64,000 bases of DNA from Providencia hangzhouensis (GCF_029193595.2 NZ_CP135052.1:806001-870000), one strand, 5' to 3'. Shown: positions 50,979-62,329, counted from the first letter of the stretch. Made by a program: numbers and translations. Notes: generated by a model from the letters alone, not told the origin.

Positions 50979-51254
50979 GTGAATAAAGCTCAACTGATTG
51001 ATCAAATCGCTTCTGATGCGAATATTTCTAAAGCTGCAGCAGGTCGTGTTGTTGACGCGTTCGTTGCTACTGTAACAGGTTCTCTGAGTAAAGGGGATGA
51101 TGTTGCTCTAGTTGGCTTTGGGACTTTCTCTGTTCGTGAGCGTGCAGCACGTACAGGCCGTAACCCTCAAACGGGTAAAGAAATTAAAATCGCTGCGGCG
51201 AAAGTTCCTGCTTTCCGTCCAGGCAAGGGTCTTAAAGACGCTGTAAATAGCTAA
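50979..51254 (+). CDS. hupB: DNA-binding protein HU-beta HupB
   Basis: HU-beta bends and compacts DNA as part of the HU heterodimer. Start GTG 50979 gives 91 residues, [20 protein letters not shown], aligned with the E. coli N-terminus; the frame extends five codons upstream without support. [20 protein letters not shown] is the DNA-binding arm. GGGGATGATAAGA lies upstream. It lies between lon and ppiD, as in E. coli. Confidence 0.97.
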   Translation: MNKAQLIDQIASDANISKAAAGRVVDAFVATVTGSLSKGDDVALVGFGTFSVRERAARTGRNPQTGKEIKIAAAKVPAFRPGKGLKDAVNS

Positions 51255-51331
51255 TTAAGTATTTAAGTTTGTCTTTCTCGTAATTTTGCGAAAACTCAAA
51301 CTGACGGAATGTCTTTAATCAGCTAATATAT

Positions 51332-51365
51332 AAGCGCACCATTGAAATGGTGCGCTTTTTTTTCT
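51332..51365 (+). terminator. Rho-independent terminator after hupB
   Basis: AAGCGCACCATT (51332-51343) and AATGGTGCGCTT (51346-51357) form a perfect 12-bp stem followed by a long T-run. Confidence 0.93.
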
Positions 51366-51429
51366 TTCTGAGTTAAGATTAGCGTATTATCAGGAAATTG
51401 AATTCAACAAAGCGGAGTTAAGCCTTTTT

Positions 51430-53301
51430 ATGATGGAAAATTTACGCACAAAGGCGAATAGTCCTTTGCTCAAAATAATACTGGCGCTGATTATCCTTTC
51501 ATTCGTGTTGGGTGGCGTTATGATGGGGGGCCTCGGTGGCAACAGTGCAAATAATGCAGCTGAAGTTAACGGGCAATCAATAAGCCGCGAACAGCTACAG
51601 CAGGCTTTTCAACAAGAACGCCAATCATTACAAGAGTACCTAGGGGATAAATTCTCAGAAGTCGCTAGTAATGAAGAAAGTATGAATTTACTGCGTCGTC
51701 AAGCTCTTGATAACTTGATTAACAATGAACTGATTAATCAGTATGCTAATGAATTACAGCTCTCAGCAAGTGACCAGCAAATTGAGCAATATATTTTCTC
51801 AATGCCTGTTTTCCAGACAGATGGCCGGTTTGATAGCGAAAAATATCGTGAGATCTTAAGTCGTAACAACATTAACGCGGATAGCCTTGCGGCTCAAATT
51901 CGCCAAGACCTTACACGAGCTCAGTTAGGAAAAACCTTTACTGGAACGGATTTCGCTTTACCATCAGAAGTTAAAGCATATGCTGAATTATTTATGCAAG
52001 AACGTGAAATTCGTACTGCAATCTTAGATTTAGCAGAGGTTCAAGCAAAACAAACAGCTTCTGAAGAAGAATTAAAAGCCTACTATGATGCCAACCAAAA
52101 TAGCTTTATCTCACCTGAGAAAGTACAAGTAAGCTATGTTGAAATGGATGCAGCATCAATGCCGCCAGCGACAGTGTCAGCTGAGGAAGTAAAAGCGTAT
52201 TATGATCAAAACCTGAAAAATTATACTCAGGCAGAGCAAAAACAGTACAGCATGATTCAGGTAGCTTCAGAAAAAGAAGCAAATGATATTCTGAATGAAT
52301 TAAAACAAGGTGCGGACTTTGCAACACTGGCAACTGAAAAATCAACGGATAAATTCAGTGCAGGGCAAAAAGGCTTGATTGGTTGGATGGAAGCGGCATC
52401 AACGCCAAGCGAAATTGTGGACGCAAAATTAACAGAAAAAGGGCAACTTTCGGCACCTGTTAAATCACAAAATAGTTATGTTATCTTTCGCTTAGATGAT
52501 ATTAAACCTGAATCTATTAAACCGTTTGAGCAAGTTGAAGAAAGTATTAAAACTAGCTTACTTCAAGATAAAAACATTAAACAATTCTATGACTTACAGC
52601 AGAAGGTTAGTGAGGCTGCCACGAGTGATATGGAATCATTAGTTTCGGTTGAATCTGTATCTGGTTTGAAAGCTGTGACAACGGATTGGTTTGATAGAAC
52701 AAATCCACCTGCCGCACTTAATTTCCCTAAAGTGGTCAGTGAAGTATTTAGCGACCGTTTAGTGGATAAAAATGGTTCTAAAGGGATCAACTCAGATGTT
52801 ATTAACGTTGAAGGGGACCGTGCATTTGTTGTGCGTGTAACAGAGTACAAACCTGAAAGCGTTGAACCTTTTGATAAGGTTAAGTCCGAAATTGAAACTC
52901 TGGTTAAGCGCCAAAAAGCGGATGCAGAGTTGAAAGCTACGAGTGATAAACTTCTTGCTGAGTTAAATGCGGGTAAAGGAACAGAAGCTCTAAATGCGGC
53001 GGGGGTTAAATTTTCCGATACTCAAACTGTTTCTCGTTTAATGCCACAAACAGCGGTTATTAATGCAACGATGGAAATGCCGCAACCTGCTGATGGTAAA
53101 CCAAGTTATGCACTTGCGCGTGATGAGTCCGATAACTATGTGCTTATTCAACTAGATAAAGTTACGCTAGGCCAACCGACGGATGATGAGTTAAAGCAAC
53201 TGACTCGTGAATACCAAGGTGCTATGAGTTCTGCGGTCAATGAAGCTCTGATGCTTAATTTGCGTGAGAATGCAAAAATTGAAGTGCTGAATATTGAGTA
53301 A
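51430..53301 (+). CDS. ppiD: Periplasmic folding chaperone PpiD
   Basis: A membrane-anchored periplasmic chaperone near SecYEG that receives emerging outer-membrane proteins. The 623-residue protein has a short cytosolic end (MMENLRTKANS), one helix (about 14-34) and SurA-like N-terminal helices. A parvulin-type domain lies at about 265-360, followed by a C-terminal helical part. The parvulin domain in E. coli is inactive as an isomerase. AGCGGAG precedes the ATG. Confidence 0.96.
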   Translation: MMENLRTKANSPLLKIILALIILSFVLGGVMMGGLGGNSANNAAEVNGQSISREQLQQAFQQERQSLQEYLGDKFSEVASNEESMNLLRRQALDNLINNELINQYANELQLSASDQQIEQYIFSMPVFQTDGRFDSEKYREILSRNNINADSLAAQIRQDLTRAQLGKTFTGTDFALPSEVKAYAELFMQEREIRTAILDLAEVQAKQTASEEELKAYYDANQNSFISPEKVQVSYVEMDAASMPPATVSAEEVKAYYDQNLKNYTQAEQKQYSMIQVASEKEANDILNELKQGADFATLATEKSTDKFSAGQKGLIGWMEAASTPSEIVDAKLTEKGQLSAPVKSQNSYVIFRLDDIKPESIKPFEQVEESIKTSLLQDKNIKQFYDLQQKVSEAATSDMESLVSVESVSGLKAVTTDWFDRTNPPAALNFPKVVSEVFSDRLVDKNGSKGINSDVINVEGDRAFVVRVTEYKPESVEPFDKVKSEIETLVKRQKADAELKATSDKLLAELNAGKGTEALNAAGVKFSDTQTVSRLMPQTAVINATMEMPQPADGKPSYALARDESDNYVLIQLDKVTLGQPTDDELKQLTREYQGAMSSAVNEALMLNLRENAKIEVLNIE

Positions 53302-53343
53302 TTGCGAGCAGCTTCGCAAGTAAAATTGTAACTTCATGAATAG

Positions 53344-53367
53344 AAGGCCACCTTTGGGTGGCCTTTC
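53344..53367 (+). terminator. Terminator after ppiD
   Basis: AAGGCCACC-TTTG-GGTGGCCTT forms a compact stem (53344-53365) that ends in T, 43 bases past the ppiD stop. Confidence 0.75.
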
Positions 53368-53445
53368 GTATTTTCAGTATTATTGAAAAGTGTTCCGTAT
53401 TTTTCTATGGCATCGTTGTGTCTCAACATACACAGGAGAACAAAT

Positions 53446-53817
53446 ATGTTATGGAATTCAGTCAATAAATGCAGATTAGGTATTGTTCTGCTCCTTTCTT
53501 TATTATGCTCATTCTCTTCTTTTTCTTTGGCTAAGAAAATTGAGCGAGAAAAAGCCACAGAGGCTGTCATTCAAGAAAAACAAGTAAGTAATAACTCACC
53601 ATCAACGAGCCATGGCCAGTCTGACAAAGTGAATATCAACTTAGCGGGTGAAGAAGAACTTGCAGAAAAACTTACTGGTATAGGTAGGCAAAAAGCGAAA
53701 GCAATCGTTGAATATAGGCAAAAATATGGTGCTTTTAATTCCATTGAAAATATTTTAGAAGTTCAGGGGATAGGTCCTGCATTTTTAGAAAAGAATAAAG
53801 ATAAGTTAACTTTGTAA
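53446..53817 (+). CDS. ybaV: Helix-hairpin-helix (ComEA-like) secreted protein YbaV
   Basis: A 123-residue protein with a signal peptide (hydrophobic stretch LGIVLLLSLLCSFSSFSLA), a polar linker and a C-terminal double helix-hairpin-helix domain. That domain reads VNINLAGEEELAEKL, GIGRQKAKAIVEYRQKYG, and VQGIGPAFLEKNKDKL. This fold binds DNA in ComEA, the competence receptor; the role of YbaV in enterics is unproven. Start ATG 53446 follows CAGGAGAA. A frame start at 53383 was rejected because the ribosome-binding site and signal peptide favour 53446. Confidence 0.92.
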   Translation: MLWNSVNKCRLGIVLLLSLLCSFSSFSLAKKIEREKATEAVIQEKQVSNNSPSTSHGQSDKVNINLAGEEELAEKLTGIGRQKAKAIVEYRQKYGAFNSIENILEVQGIGPAFLEKNKDKLTL

Positions 53818-53993
53818 CTAAAATCCCCCATACAGAGTATGGGGGTAATATATTAAAGGTTAATAATTAAGCAGAAAACTAAGCTTTTTATAAATAATTT
53901 GCGAGCTAAGTCTTATTATTGATAATCATTCAGCACATTTTCCGTACATTTGTTATTTTTATGTTATTAAAAAATAAACTGGTCGGAGTAGTT

Positions 53994-54422
53994 ATGACAA
54001 CACACATTAAAGTTCATGGTTATCATATAGATATTTTTCAACATGTTAATAATGCACGTTACTTAGAATTCTACGAAGCGGACCGCTGGGAATGGATGAA
54101 TAAGCGTAATTTCATTAGTTGGGCGATAAAAAACAATTTAACAATGGCTGCGGTGAATATTAATGTAAATTATATCCAAGGCGTCTTGCTTGGTGATGAG
54201 CTGACAGTAGTGACTCGAATGGATAAAATCGGTACTAAAAGCGCAGTCTGTTATCAACAAATAATTCGCAATAAAGCAGGGGCTCAAGAGGTAGTTTCTG
54301 ATGCTTATGTGACATTTGTATTTATCGATAACATAGAGAATAAAGCGATTGTTATTGATGAACAATTGCGTGAGAAACTAGAGTCATTCAAAGTAGGTTC
54401 TGAAGACTTTATTCAAAATTAG
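53994..54422 (+). CDS. fadM: Long-chain acyl-CoA thioesterase FadM
   Basis: A hot-dog fold thioesterase (YbaW in older naming) that hydrolyses long-chain acyl-CoA, including products of unsaturated fatty acid oxidation. The 142-residue protein has the 4-hydroxybenzoyl-CoA thioesterase-like motif IFQHVNNARYLEFYE, with the catalytic-type aspartate position just before it. Start ATG 53994 follows CGGAGTAGTT; the frame start at 53919 is unsupported. It is convergent with queC, with a weak hairpin (AGCCT/AGGCT) between them. Confidence 0.93.
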   Translation: MTTHIKVHGYHIDIFQHVNNARYLEFYEADRWEWMNKRNFISWAIKNNLTMAAVNINVNYIQGVLLGDELTVVTRMDKIGTKSAVCYQQIIRNKAGAQEVVSDAYVTFVFIDNIENKAIVIDEQLREKLESFKVGSEDFIQN

Positions 54423-54482
54423 CCTACCTAGCTTGAATCGTTATGAATAAGCTAATGGCAGGCTATGTGTTTGACTAATTAA

Positions 54483-55172
54483 TTATAACTTTTGCTTTAG
54501 TGAGAGCATGATAGCTTCTTTATCACTTAAATATTCATTTAAGCCCTTGCTCCTTAAATGGCAGGCAGCACATTCACCGCAACCATCACCTTGAATACCA
54601 TTATAACAAGTCAGTGTTTGCTGCCTGATCGTTTCAAGGTGACCATAGCTGTCGGCAAGTGCCCAGGTTTGGGCTTTATTCAGCCACATTAACGGGGTTT
54701 CAAAGCGAATATTTTTGGCAAGACCGAGGTCTACTGCATGGTTGAGAGCTTTGACAAACTCATCTCGGCAGTCCGGGTAACCTGAAAAGTCGGTTTCACA
54801 AACCCCCGTTATCACTGCTTCTGCCTGTACTTGGTAAGCATAAATTGCAGCTAATGTGAGGAATAAAATGTTACGCCCTGGAACAAAAGTACTAGGCAAC
54901 GCACTTGACTCACTTTCAGCGAAATCAGGGACTGGTATGTTGTCTCGGGTTAAGCTACTGATTGCCAATTCATTGAGTAATGTGACATCTAATACTTTAT
55001 GTGCCGCAGCACCTAAAGATACGCTTAATTTCTGTGCGACTTCGATTTCAAAACGGTGGCGCTGGCCGTAATCGAAAGTAACACAGTGAACTTCATCATA
55101 GTTTTGCAAAGCTTGAATAAGACAGGTTGTTGAGTCTTGGCCCCCGCTAAAAACCACAACTGCGCGTTTCAT
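54483..55172 (-). CDS. queC: 7-cyano-7-deazaguanine synthase QueC
   Basis: QueC makes preQ0, the precursor that QueF turns into preQ1 for Tgt (also in this window). Start ATG 55172 gives 229 residues opening [17 protein letters not shown] with the ATP PP-loop SGGQDS. The zinc site is formed by cysteines in [30 protein letters not shown]-type purines lie upstream on its strand. The frame extension to 55202 is unsupported. Confidence 0.96.
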   Translation of the reverse strand: MKRAVVVFSGGQDSTTCLIQALQNYDEVHCVTFDYGQRHRFEIEVAQKLSVSLGAAAHKVLDVTLLNELAISSLTRDNIPVPDFAESESSALPSTFVPGRNILFLTLAAIYAYQVQAEAVITGVCETDFSGYPDCRDEFVKALNHAVDLGLAKNIRFETPLMWLNKAQTWALADSYGHLETIRQQTLTCYNGIQGDGCGECAACHLRSKGLNEYLSDKEAIMLSLKQKL

Positions 55173-55449
55173 AGGTACTCCTTGGTGATATATCATTTTC
55201 AATATGTAATAAGAAGAGAGCGAAACATGTTAGCGATACTAGGATGCAATTAATAGTTCTATTTTTATCAAGCGAGTTTGATTGAGGTACTATTTATATG
55301 TCAATTTGGTTATTTGTGTAAAAATATTCTATAATCGTGGTGTTTGGTAACATTTTTATTGTTTTTTAATTATTCAATTTTGCATAATATGTTTATGCAG
55401 CTAATAAAATAACGACAAAAGTACTTACACCTAGATCAAGAGAGCATTC

Positions 55450-55911
55450 ATGTTAGATAAAATAGACAAAAAACTGCTTTGTTTATTGCAAAATGACAGT
55501 AGCCTATCCTTAAATACCCTTGCTGAAGCTGTTAATTTAACATCTACTCCGTGCTGGAAAAGATTAAAAAGGCTTGAAGATGAAGGCTATATTCGAGGGC
55601 GAGTGACCTTACTCGATGGTGAGAAGCTAGGTTTAGGTTTAACGGTAATTGTGACAATTAAAACACAGCATCATAATAGTGAGTGGTATGAGCAATTTGT
55701 TTCTTTTGTTAGTCAACTTCCTGAGGTGCTGATGTTTTATCGCATGGCTGGTGAGTATGATTATCTTATGCAAGTCGAAGTTCATGATATGAAATCATAT
55801 GACTTATTTTATAAAAAGCTAGTCAATGGCGTTCATGGTTTAATCGATGTAACCTCAAGCTTTGCAATGGAAAAAATCAAATATACTACAGTATTGCCTA
55901 TCCCTGACTAA
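55450..55911 (+). CDS. decR: Lrp/AsnC-family regulator DecR (YbaO)
   Basis: A leucine-responsive-type regulator; in E. coli DecR activates cysteine detoxification by inducing cyuPA (yhaOM). The 153-residue protein has an N-terminal helix-turn-helix ([28 protein letters not shown]) broken over residues 22-50 and a C-terminal ligand domain ([11 protein letters not shown]). It is upstream of mdlA, as in E. coli. No cyu genes are in the window, so the target here is unknown. Confidence 0.93.
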   Translation: MLDKIDKKLLCLLQNDSSLSLNTLAEAVNLTSTPCWKRLKRLEDEGYIRGRVTLLDGEKLGLGLTVIVTIKTQHHNSEWYEQFVSFVSQLPEVLMFYRMAGEYDYLMQVEVHDMKSYDLFYKKLVNGVHGLIDVTSSFAMEKIKYTTVLPIPD

Positions 55912-55986
55912 CCTCGTAATAACTTAGATAATTACGGTCTCTCATTCTTAGGCATCAATAAATCAATATATTCAAGGCAGTATTAC

Positions 55987-57732
55987 GTGCGATTATTTTC
56001 ACAACTAGGTTGGTATTTTTTGAGTGAATGGCGGCGCTATCTCGGCGCTGTTTGCTTTTTAATTATCATTGCTATTTTACAATTAGTTCCTCCACGCATT
56101 GTTGGTGTTGTCGTTGATGGAATAAGTAAAGGAGCAATGCCGACAAAGCAATTAATCACTTATGTTTTAATCATGCTGTTGATTGCATTGGTTGTGTATG
56201 GGTTGCGGTATATTTGGCGTTTATGGTTATTTGGTGCTTCTTATAAGTTAGCTGTACAGTTACGACAAAAGTTTTATCGGCAATTAAGTCTGCAGAATCA
56301 AGCGTTTTACCATAAGTATCGAACGGGAGACCTAATTGCACGTACAACGAATGATGTTGACCGAGTCGTGTTTGCAGCTGGTGAAGGTGTTTTAACATTA
56401 GTTGACTCATTGGTGATGGGGTGTGCGGTGCTCATCATGATGAGTGTTGAAATTAGTTGGCAGCTTACTTTACTAGCACTTATTCCAATGCCAATTATGG
56501 CATTAATCATTAAACGGTATGGAGACCAGCTTCATCAGCGCTTCAAGCATGCTCAAGGGGCATTTTCGTCTTTAAATAATCATGCGCAAGAAAGTTTAAC
56601 AAGTATTCGTATGATTAAAGCTTTTGGCCTTGAAGATCATCAATCAAATCAATTTGAACAGGTTGCTACTGAGGCAGGGCGTCGCAATATGCATGTTGCT
56701 AAAGTTGATGCGCGTTTTGACCCCACCATTTTTATGGCGATTGGTATGGCAAATTTACTCGCTATTGCAGGTGGAAGCTGGATGGTATTAAACGATACAT
56801 TGACGTTAGGTGAATTAACGAGCTTTGTAATGTATCTAGGGTTAATGATTTGGCCGATGTTAGCGCTTGCTTGGATGTTTAATATCGTTGAACGAGGTAG
56901 TGCGGCTTATAGCCGTATTCTAAGTTTACTCAATGAACCGTTAGTCATTCAGGATGGTTCGCATTCATTACAGCCTGAAAAGGGAAACTTGAATGTGAAT
57001 ATTATCAACTTTAGTTATCCAGAAACTAAGCGAATAGCATTACATGATATTAAGTTTGATTTAAAACCTGGACAATTTTTGGGGCTTTGTGGACCGACGG
57101 GGTCTGGAAAATCAACGTTGTTGACGTTATTACAGCGTCAATTTGATGTGACGGAAGGGGCGGTTTGCTATCAAGGCTTATCACTACCCGAAATCCGTTT
57201 AGATGAATGGCGTGCTCGGTTATCTATCGTAAATCAGTCCCCATTTTTATTTTCAGATACAGTTGCTGGCAATATCGCGCTTGGGCGGCCTAATGCCACT
57301 CAAGATGAAATTGAACAGGCTGCGCGTATAGCTTGTGTACATGATGATATTTTACGTTTACCTGAAGGCTATTCCACTCAGGTTGGTGAGCGCGGTGTCA
57401 TGCTATCTGGCGGGCAGAAACAACGAATTTCTATTGCAAGGGCCATCTTGCAAAATGCAGAAATCTTGGTGTTAGATGATGCGCTTTCTGCCGTTGATGG
57501 GCAGACCGAGTTTACAATTTTACAAAATTTAAGCCATTGGCGGCAGGGTAGGACTATGATAATTAGCGCCCATCGTCTATCTGCATTGGTAGAGGCAGAC
57601 AATATTATTGTGTTATCTCAAGGTGCTATTGTTAGTCGAGGTAAACATGAAGCGCTTATTGAGCAATCGGGTTGGTATAAAGATATGTATCAGTATCAAC
57701 AGATTGAAGCTGCTCTGGATGGTGAGCTATGA
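55987..57732 (+). CDS. mdlA: ABC exporter half-transporter MdlA
   Basis: A fused membrane-ATPase half-transporter of the multidrug/lipid exporter type, acting as a heterodimer with MdlB. The 581-residue protein has six N-terminal helices, Walker A GPTGSGKS, signature [13 protein letters not shown] and Walker [11 protein letters not shown]. The catalytic glutamate after Walker B is Asp here (LDDALS), as in E. coli MdlA, which points to one degenerate ATP site in the pair. The start is GTG 55987. It overlaps mdlB by four bases. Confidence 0.95.
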   Translation: MRLFSQLGWYFLSEWRRYLGAVCFLIIIAILQLVPPRIVGVVVDGISKGAMPTKQLITYVLIMLLIALVVYGLRYIWRLWLFGASYKLAVQLRQKFYRQLSLQNQAFYHKYRTGDLIARTTNDVDRVVFAAGEGVLTLVDSLVMGCAVLIMMSVEISWQLTLLALIPMPIMALIIKRYGDQLHQRFKHAQGAFSSLNNHAQESLTSIRMIKAFGLEDHQSNQFEQVATEAGRRNMHVAKVDARFDPTIFMAIGMANLLAIAGGSWMVLNDTLTLGELTSFVMYLGLMIWPMLALAWMFNIVERGSAAYSRILSLLNEPLVIQDGSHSLQPEKGNLNVNIINFSYPETKRIALHDIKFDLKPGQFLGLCGPTGSGKSTLLTLLQRQFDVTEGAVCYQGLSLPEIRLDEWRARLSIVNQSPFLFSDTVAGNIALGRPNATQDEIEQAARIACVHDDILRLPEGYSTQVGERGVMLSGGQKQRISIARAILQNAEILVLDDALSAVDGQTEFTILQNLSHWRQGRTMIISAHRLSALVEADNIIVLSQGAIVSRGKHEALIEQSGWYKDMYQYQQIEAALDGEL

Positions 57733-59513
57733 GCCAAAAGAAACCGCTATGGCCAGCACTCAAGCGTTTGCTTGGTTATGGAAAAGCATACCGAGGAACC
57801 ATGGGTATTGCCATTGCAATGCTATGGTTAGCCGCTATTGCAGAAGTTAGTGGGCCTCTGCTAATCAGCTATTTTATTGATAACATGATAGCGAAAAAAC
57901 AAATCATCATGCCACTTGCTTTATATATGGCAGTTGGTTTTATATTGCTCCAAGTTATTGCAGCGTTATTACATTACTATCAAATTATTTTATTTAATAA
58001 AGCCTCTGTGGGGGTAGTGCAAACATTACGTACAGATGTGATGAATGCAGCCCTTCGACAGCCCCTAAGTGCATTCGATAAGCAACCTGTTGGCCAATTA
58101 ATTTCACGAGTTACAAATGATACTGAAGTTATTAAAGATCTATTTGTGATGGTTGTGCCGACAGTATTTCGTAGTTTAGCCCTGATTTGTGCCATGTTAG
58201 TTGCTATGTTTTCATTGGAATGGCGTATGGCATCAATTGCAGTGATGATTTTTCCTGCAGTATTTGTGGTAATGCTTGTTTATCAGCGTTTAAGTACGCC
58301 CATTGTGCGCCGTGTGAGATCTTATCTTGCAGATATTAATAACGGTTTTAACGAAGTCATTAATGGAATGACAGTTATTCAGCAATTTATCCAACAGGCT
58401 AGGTTTGGCGAAAAAATGCAAAGTATTAGCCAAGACCATTATTTTGCAAGAATGAAAGCATTAAAACTTGATGGCTTACTATTAAGGCCATTACTAAGTT
58501 TACTTTCAGCTTCAGTATTGTGTGGCTTGCTATTGCTATTTGGGTTCGAAGGAACGACTACCATTGGTGTTGGTGTCTTATATGCATTTATTAACTATTT
58601 AGGTCGCTTGAATGAGCCGCTTATTGAGTTAACTTCTCAGCAATCAATGCTTCAGCAAGCTGTTGTTTCTGGTGAGCGTGTATTTGAATTAATGGATAGT
58701 CCGCAGCAAGGTTATGGTGAAAGTATTGAGCCATTACAAGGAGGTTCAATCTCAATTAACCATTTATCTTTCGCTTACCGTGATAACAAAATGGTACTTA
58801 AAGATATTAATTTACAAGTGCCTGATAATAACTTCGTTGCATTAGTCGGTCATACAGGCAGCGGTAAAAGTACCATAGCAAATTTAATTATGGGGTATTA
58901 CCCGTGGCAGGAGGGAGATATTTTATTAGATGGACGTAATTTGAGTTCACTATCCCACCAAGTATTACGTAATGGTATTGCAATGGTACAACAAGACCCT
59001 GTTGTCCTCGCTGCTTCTTTTTTTGACAACGTCGCATTAGGACGTGAGATTAGCCAAGACAAAGTTTGGGAAGTTCTTGAAACTGTTCAGCTTGCTGGGT
59101 TGGTTCGTGGCTTACCTGATGGGCTAGATACCGTGCTTGGTGAACAGGGAAATACCCTGTCTGTAGGGCAAAGACAGTTATTAGCGATGGCCCGGGTACT
59201 TGTGGTGACACCCAAAATTTTAATTTTGGATGAAGCAACCGCGAATATTGACTCAGGGACAGAGCAAGCGATACAAAAAGCGTTACGAGTGATTCGCCAA
59301 CATACTACGTTAGTTGTGATCGCCCACCGTTTATCGACAATTGTCGACGCTGACCAAGTCGTTGTGTTACATCGTGGTGCAATTGTTGAGCAAGGTAAAC
59401 ATTTACAGCTTTTGCAACAAAAAGGACGTTATTATCAAATGTACCAGTTGCAGCAAGTTGGAGAATCATTAAATGCCCATAGTGATGCTGAAATTGAGGC
59501 TATACCTAGTTAA
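57729..59513 (+). CDS. mdlB: ABC exporter half-transporter MdlB
   Basis: Partner half-transporter of MdlA. The 594-residue protein has six helices, Walker A GHTGSGKS, Walker [13 protein letters not shown] with the normal catalytic Glu and the H-loop IAHRLST. Its signature reads [13 protein letters not shown], with Val in place of the usual Gly-Gly pair. The ATG overlaps the mdlA stop (ATGA), so the two are translationally coupled. The exported substrate is unknown. Confidence 0.95.
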   Translation: MSQKKPLWPALKRLLGYGKAYRGTMGIAIAMLWLAAIAEVSGPLLISYFIDNMIAKKQIIMPLALYMAVGFILLQVIAALLHYYQIILFNKASVGVVQTLRTDVMNAALRQPLSAFDKQPVGQLISRVTNDTEVIKDLFVMVVPTVFRSLALICAMLVAMFSLEWRMASIAVMIFPAVFVVMLVYQRLSTPIVRRVRSYLADINNGFNEVINGMTVIQQFIQQARFGEKMQSISQDHYFARMKALKLDGLLLRPLLSLLSASVLCGLLLLFGFEGTTTIGVGVLYAFINYLGRLNEPLIELTSQQSMLQQAVVSGERVFELMDSPQQGYGESIEPLQGGSISINHLSFAYRDNKMVLKDINLQVPDNNFVALVGHTGSGKSTIANLIMGYYPWQEGDILLDGRNLSSLSHQVLRNGIAMVQQDPVVLAASFFDNVALGREISQDKVWEVLETVQLAGLVRGLPDGLDTVLGEQGNTLSVGQRQLLAMARVLVVTPKILILDEATANIDSGTEQAIQKALRVIRQHTTLVVIAHRLSTIVDADQVVVLHRGAIVEQGKHLQLLQQKGRYYQMYQLQQVGESLNAHSDAEIEAIPS

Positions 59514-59519
59514 TTATTC

Positions 59520-59536
59520 TGCACTCTTATAATGCA
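59520..59536 (+). promoter_or_regulatory. NtrC-like site upstream of glnK
   Basis: TGCAC-T-CTTAT-AA-TGCA has the two half-sites of the NtrC consensus (TGCACC-N5-GGTGCA) at the right 17-base span, with three mismatches. It is centred about 108 bases upstream of the predicted glnK transcription start. Confidence 0.55.
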
Positions 59537-59546
59537 TACCTTAAAG

Positions 59547-59568
59547 CCACTCATTCGAGTGGTTTTTT
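59547..59568 (+). terminator. Terminator after mdlB
   Basis: CCACTC (59547-59552) and GAGTGG (59557-59562) with a four-base loop are followed by TTTTTTATTTT. Confidence 0.75.
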
Positions 59569-59609
59569 ATTTTGTTCTTTCCTATTGAATTTTATGGATA
59601 AATATATTT

Positions 59610-59625
59610 TGGCACACGGTTTGCT
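59610..59625 (+). promoter_or_regulatory. Sigma-54 promoter of glnK-amtB
   Basis: TGGCAC-ACGGT-TTTGC matches the RpoN consensus. GG at 59611-59612 and GC at 59623-59624 have the strict 12-base phase. Transcription should start near 59636, 50 bases before the glnK ATG. Confidence 0.85.
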
Positions 59626-59670
59626 ATAAAGTCAGTGCTGTCCGAAGTATTAAGCAGCTTATTCATATGA

Positions 59671-60024
<354 letters not shown>

Positions 60025-60034
60025 GAGAGCAAAT

Positions 60035-61321
60035 ATGAGCAAAGGGTTCCAATACTTATTTTTATTGATATCAATGGGTGGTTTTCCAATAACCGTGTTT
60101 GCAGCAGAGGAAACCCTAGATAAAGCTGATAACGCATTTATGATGATAGCGACTGCTTTAGTTATTTTTATGATACTGCCAGGTATCGCATTATTTTATG
60201 GTGGGTTACTGAGAAGTAAAAATGTTCTTTCTTTAATGGCTCAAACTGCGGTTATTTTCGCTTTAGTGTCTGTTATTTGGATTGTTTATGGATACAGTTT
60301 AGCTTTTAGTGAGGGGAATGATTTTATAGGTGGTTTTAGTCAGATTATGTTGAAAAACATCACTGTAGATAGTTTATCTGGGCCGATCCCTCAATTTATT
60401 CACGTTGTATTCCAAGGTGCATTTGCATGCTTAACAGTTGCATTAGTGATAGGTGCACTAGGGGAGCGCATTAAATTTTCTGCAATTTTAATATTTACCG
60501 TTATCTGGACTACATTTGCTTATTTACCAATGGCACACATGGTATGGGGCGGCGGTATTTTATCCCAAGATGGTGCACTAGATTTTGCAGGGGGGACGGT
60601 TGTTCATATTAATGCGGCTGTTGCAGGTTTAGTTGGTGCTTACTTACTTGGACATCGTACCGGATTAGGGAAAGAAGCCATTAAACCTCATAACTTACCT
60701 ATGGTATTTATGGGAACCTCTATATTATTTATTGGCTGGTTTGGTTTCAATGCAGGTTCGGCAGGAAGTGCAAATAGTATTGCAGCCTTAGCGTTTGTGA
60801 ACACTATTGCAGCGGCGGCTGGCGCTATTTTATCATGGACTTTAGCAGAGTGGATTTTCAGGGAAAAACCTTCATTATTAGGTGCTTGCTCTGGGTGCTT
60901 GGCCGGGTTAGTCGGTGTTACGCCAGCGGCGGGCACTGTGGGTGTCGGCGGGGCATTAATCATCGGGCTGCTTTCTGGGCTAGCGGGTTTATGGGGGGTT
61001 GTGATTTTAAAACGCCGGTTAAAAGTTGATGATGTGTGCGATGTTTTTGGGGTTCATGGTGTCTGCGGAATTTTAGGTTGTTTACTAACGGGGGTGTTTA
61101 CCTCAACTGCATTAGGTGGAAGTGGCTATGCAGAAGGTATTACGATGATGAAACAAGTGGGAATTCAAGCTATTAGTATTCTAGTTTGTGTTGTTTGGAC
61201 TGCAATTGTTGCTTATATTGCATTTAAAATCGCAGAGAAAACGTCTGGCTTACGCATTAATGTTGAAAAAGAAAGGGAAGGTTTAGATATTACTTCTCAT
61301 GGTGAAAGTGCCTACAATTAA
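60035..61321 (+). CDS. amtB: Ammonium channel AmtB
   Basis: A trimeric ammonium transporter of the Amt/Rh family. The 428-residue protein has a signal peptide (cleaved after about VFA, residue 23) and then 11 helices. Typical segments are FYGGLLRSKNVLSLMAQ, MAHMVWGGGILS, DFAGGTVVHINAAVAGLVGA and CDVFGVHGVCGILGCL, with pore histidines in VHIN and VHGV. Start ATG 60035 follows TAGGAGAGC. It shares the RpoN promoter with glnK. Confidence 0.97.
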   Translation: MSKGFQYLFLLISMGGFPITVFAAEETLDKADNAFMMIATALVIFMILPGIALFYGGLLRSKNVLSLMAQTAVIFALVSVIWIVYGYSLAFSEGNDFIGGFSQIMLKNITVDSLSGPIPQFIHVVFQGAFACLTVALVIGALGERIKFSAILIFTVIWTTFAYLPMAHMVWGGGILSQDGALDFAGGTVVHINAAVAGLVGAYLLGHRTGLGKEAIKPHNLPMVFMGTSILFIGWFGFNAGSAGSANSIAALAFVNTIAAAAGAILSWTLAEWIFREKPSLLGACSGCLAGLVGVTPAAGTVGVGGALIIGLLSGLAGLWGVVILKRRLKVDDVCDVFGVHGVCGILGCLLTGVFTSTALGGSGYAEGITMMKQVGIQAISILVCVVWTAIVAYIAFKIAEKTSGLRINVEKEREGLDITSHGESAYN

Positions 61322-61371
61322 CCTTAATGTAATGATAATGACAGGATAATACTGTGTTTTATGTAAATTGA

Positions 61372-61407
61372 TAATGGCAGCGTATTGCTGGCTGCCATTA
61401 CCTTTTT
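61372..61407. terminator. Terminator between amtB and tesB
   Basis: TAATGGCAGC (61372-61381) pairs with GCTGCCATTA (61391-61400), followed by CCTTTTT. It stops amtB rightward and may also serve tesB, which converges on it. Confidence 0.8.
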
Positions 61408-61471
61408 AAACTGACAATTTTATTTTTCTAAGTAAGTAATCACTTACTTGAAGTCCCTTCTATTTTTGAGG

Positions 61472-62329
61472 TTACCTATGGCGGATTACGCCCTCTTGGA
61501 CAGCCGTTGCAACAAGATCACCTTGTAAATTATAGATTTGTCCTTTCACAAAACCCCTCCCTCCTGATGCTGAAGGGCTTTCTACGGCATACAGTAACCA
61601 ATCATCAATTTTAAATGGACGATGGAACCACATTGAATGGTCAATCGTTGCAACCTGTAAGTCGCGTTCCATAAAGCCTCTACCATGCGGTTGTAATGCG
61701 GCTGGAAGGAAATTGTAATCAGAAGCATAACCTAATAAATAGTGATGAAGTGAAGGTAGGTCAGGTAGCTGCCCTTTTGCTTTGAACCAAATATAGCGAA
61801 ATGGTTCTTGAGGGGCGGAATCGAATGGGCTGTAAAACTCAACAGGGCGAAACTCAAAGGGAGTTGGCCTAAGAGCGTATTTTTTAACTGCTTCCGGTAA
61901 TTTATCAGCCAAACTTTGAACAATATCATCTTGAGAAATTAATTTTGTCGGTGGTGGCACATCCGGCATTAAGTTTTGATGGCTATAACCTTCTTCTTGA
62001 GATTGAAATGATGCGGTCATAAAAAAGATAGGCTTGCCATTTTGAATGGCACTTACTCGGCGTGCACTAAAGCTTCCACCATCGCGCAAAATTTCAACGT
62101 CATAAACAATAGGACGAGAGCTGTCACCGGGGCGCAAAAAATAACTATGAAAAGAATTAATCGCTCTTTCTTCAGGTATGGTTTGTTTCGCAGCATACAT
62201 GGCTTGCCCAACAACCTGCCCGCCAAAAACTTGAGGCAATCCAAGGTCTTCACTTTGTCCTCGAAAAATCCCTTCTTCAATTTTTTCGAGTTCAATTAGG
62301 CTAATTAAATTCTGTAATTCTGGGCTCAT
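61472..62329 (-). CDS. tesB: Acyl-CoA thioesterase II TesB
   Basis: A double hot-dog acyl-CoA thioesterase of broad chain length. Start ATG 62329 gives 285 residues ([20 protein letters not shown]), collinear with E. coli; ATG 62335 two codons earlier is an equal alternative. [31 protein letters not shown] and the C-terminal catalytic [14 protein letters not shown] are intact. It is convergent with amtB and divergent from ybaY. Confidence 0.95.
   Translation of the reverse strand: MSPELQNLISLIELEKIEEGIFRGQSEDLGLPQVFGGQVVGQAMYAAKQTIPEERAINSFHSYFLRPGDSSRPIVYDVEILRDGGSFSARRVSAIQNGKPIFFMTASFQSQEEGYSHQNLMPDVPPPTKLISQDDIVQSLADKLPEAVKKYALRPTPFEFRPVEFYSPFDSAPQEPFRYIWFKAKGQLPDLPSLHHYLLGYASDYNFLPAALQPHGRGFMERDLQVATIDHSMWFHRPFKIDDWLLYAVESPSASGGRGFVKGQIYNLQGDLVATAVQEGVIRHR

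Noticed and set aside
55173..55449. preQ1 riboswitch upstream of queC
   Set aside because: No preQ1 aptamer-like C-rich loop and A-rich tail pattern could be found in the 277-base queC-decR gap. It is AT-rich with no gene.
57480..57500. MdlA Walker B aspartate (LDDALS) as a disabling mutation
   Set aside because: E. coli MdlA has the same residue, so it is a family trait of one degenerate ATP site, not a lesion.
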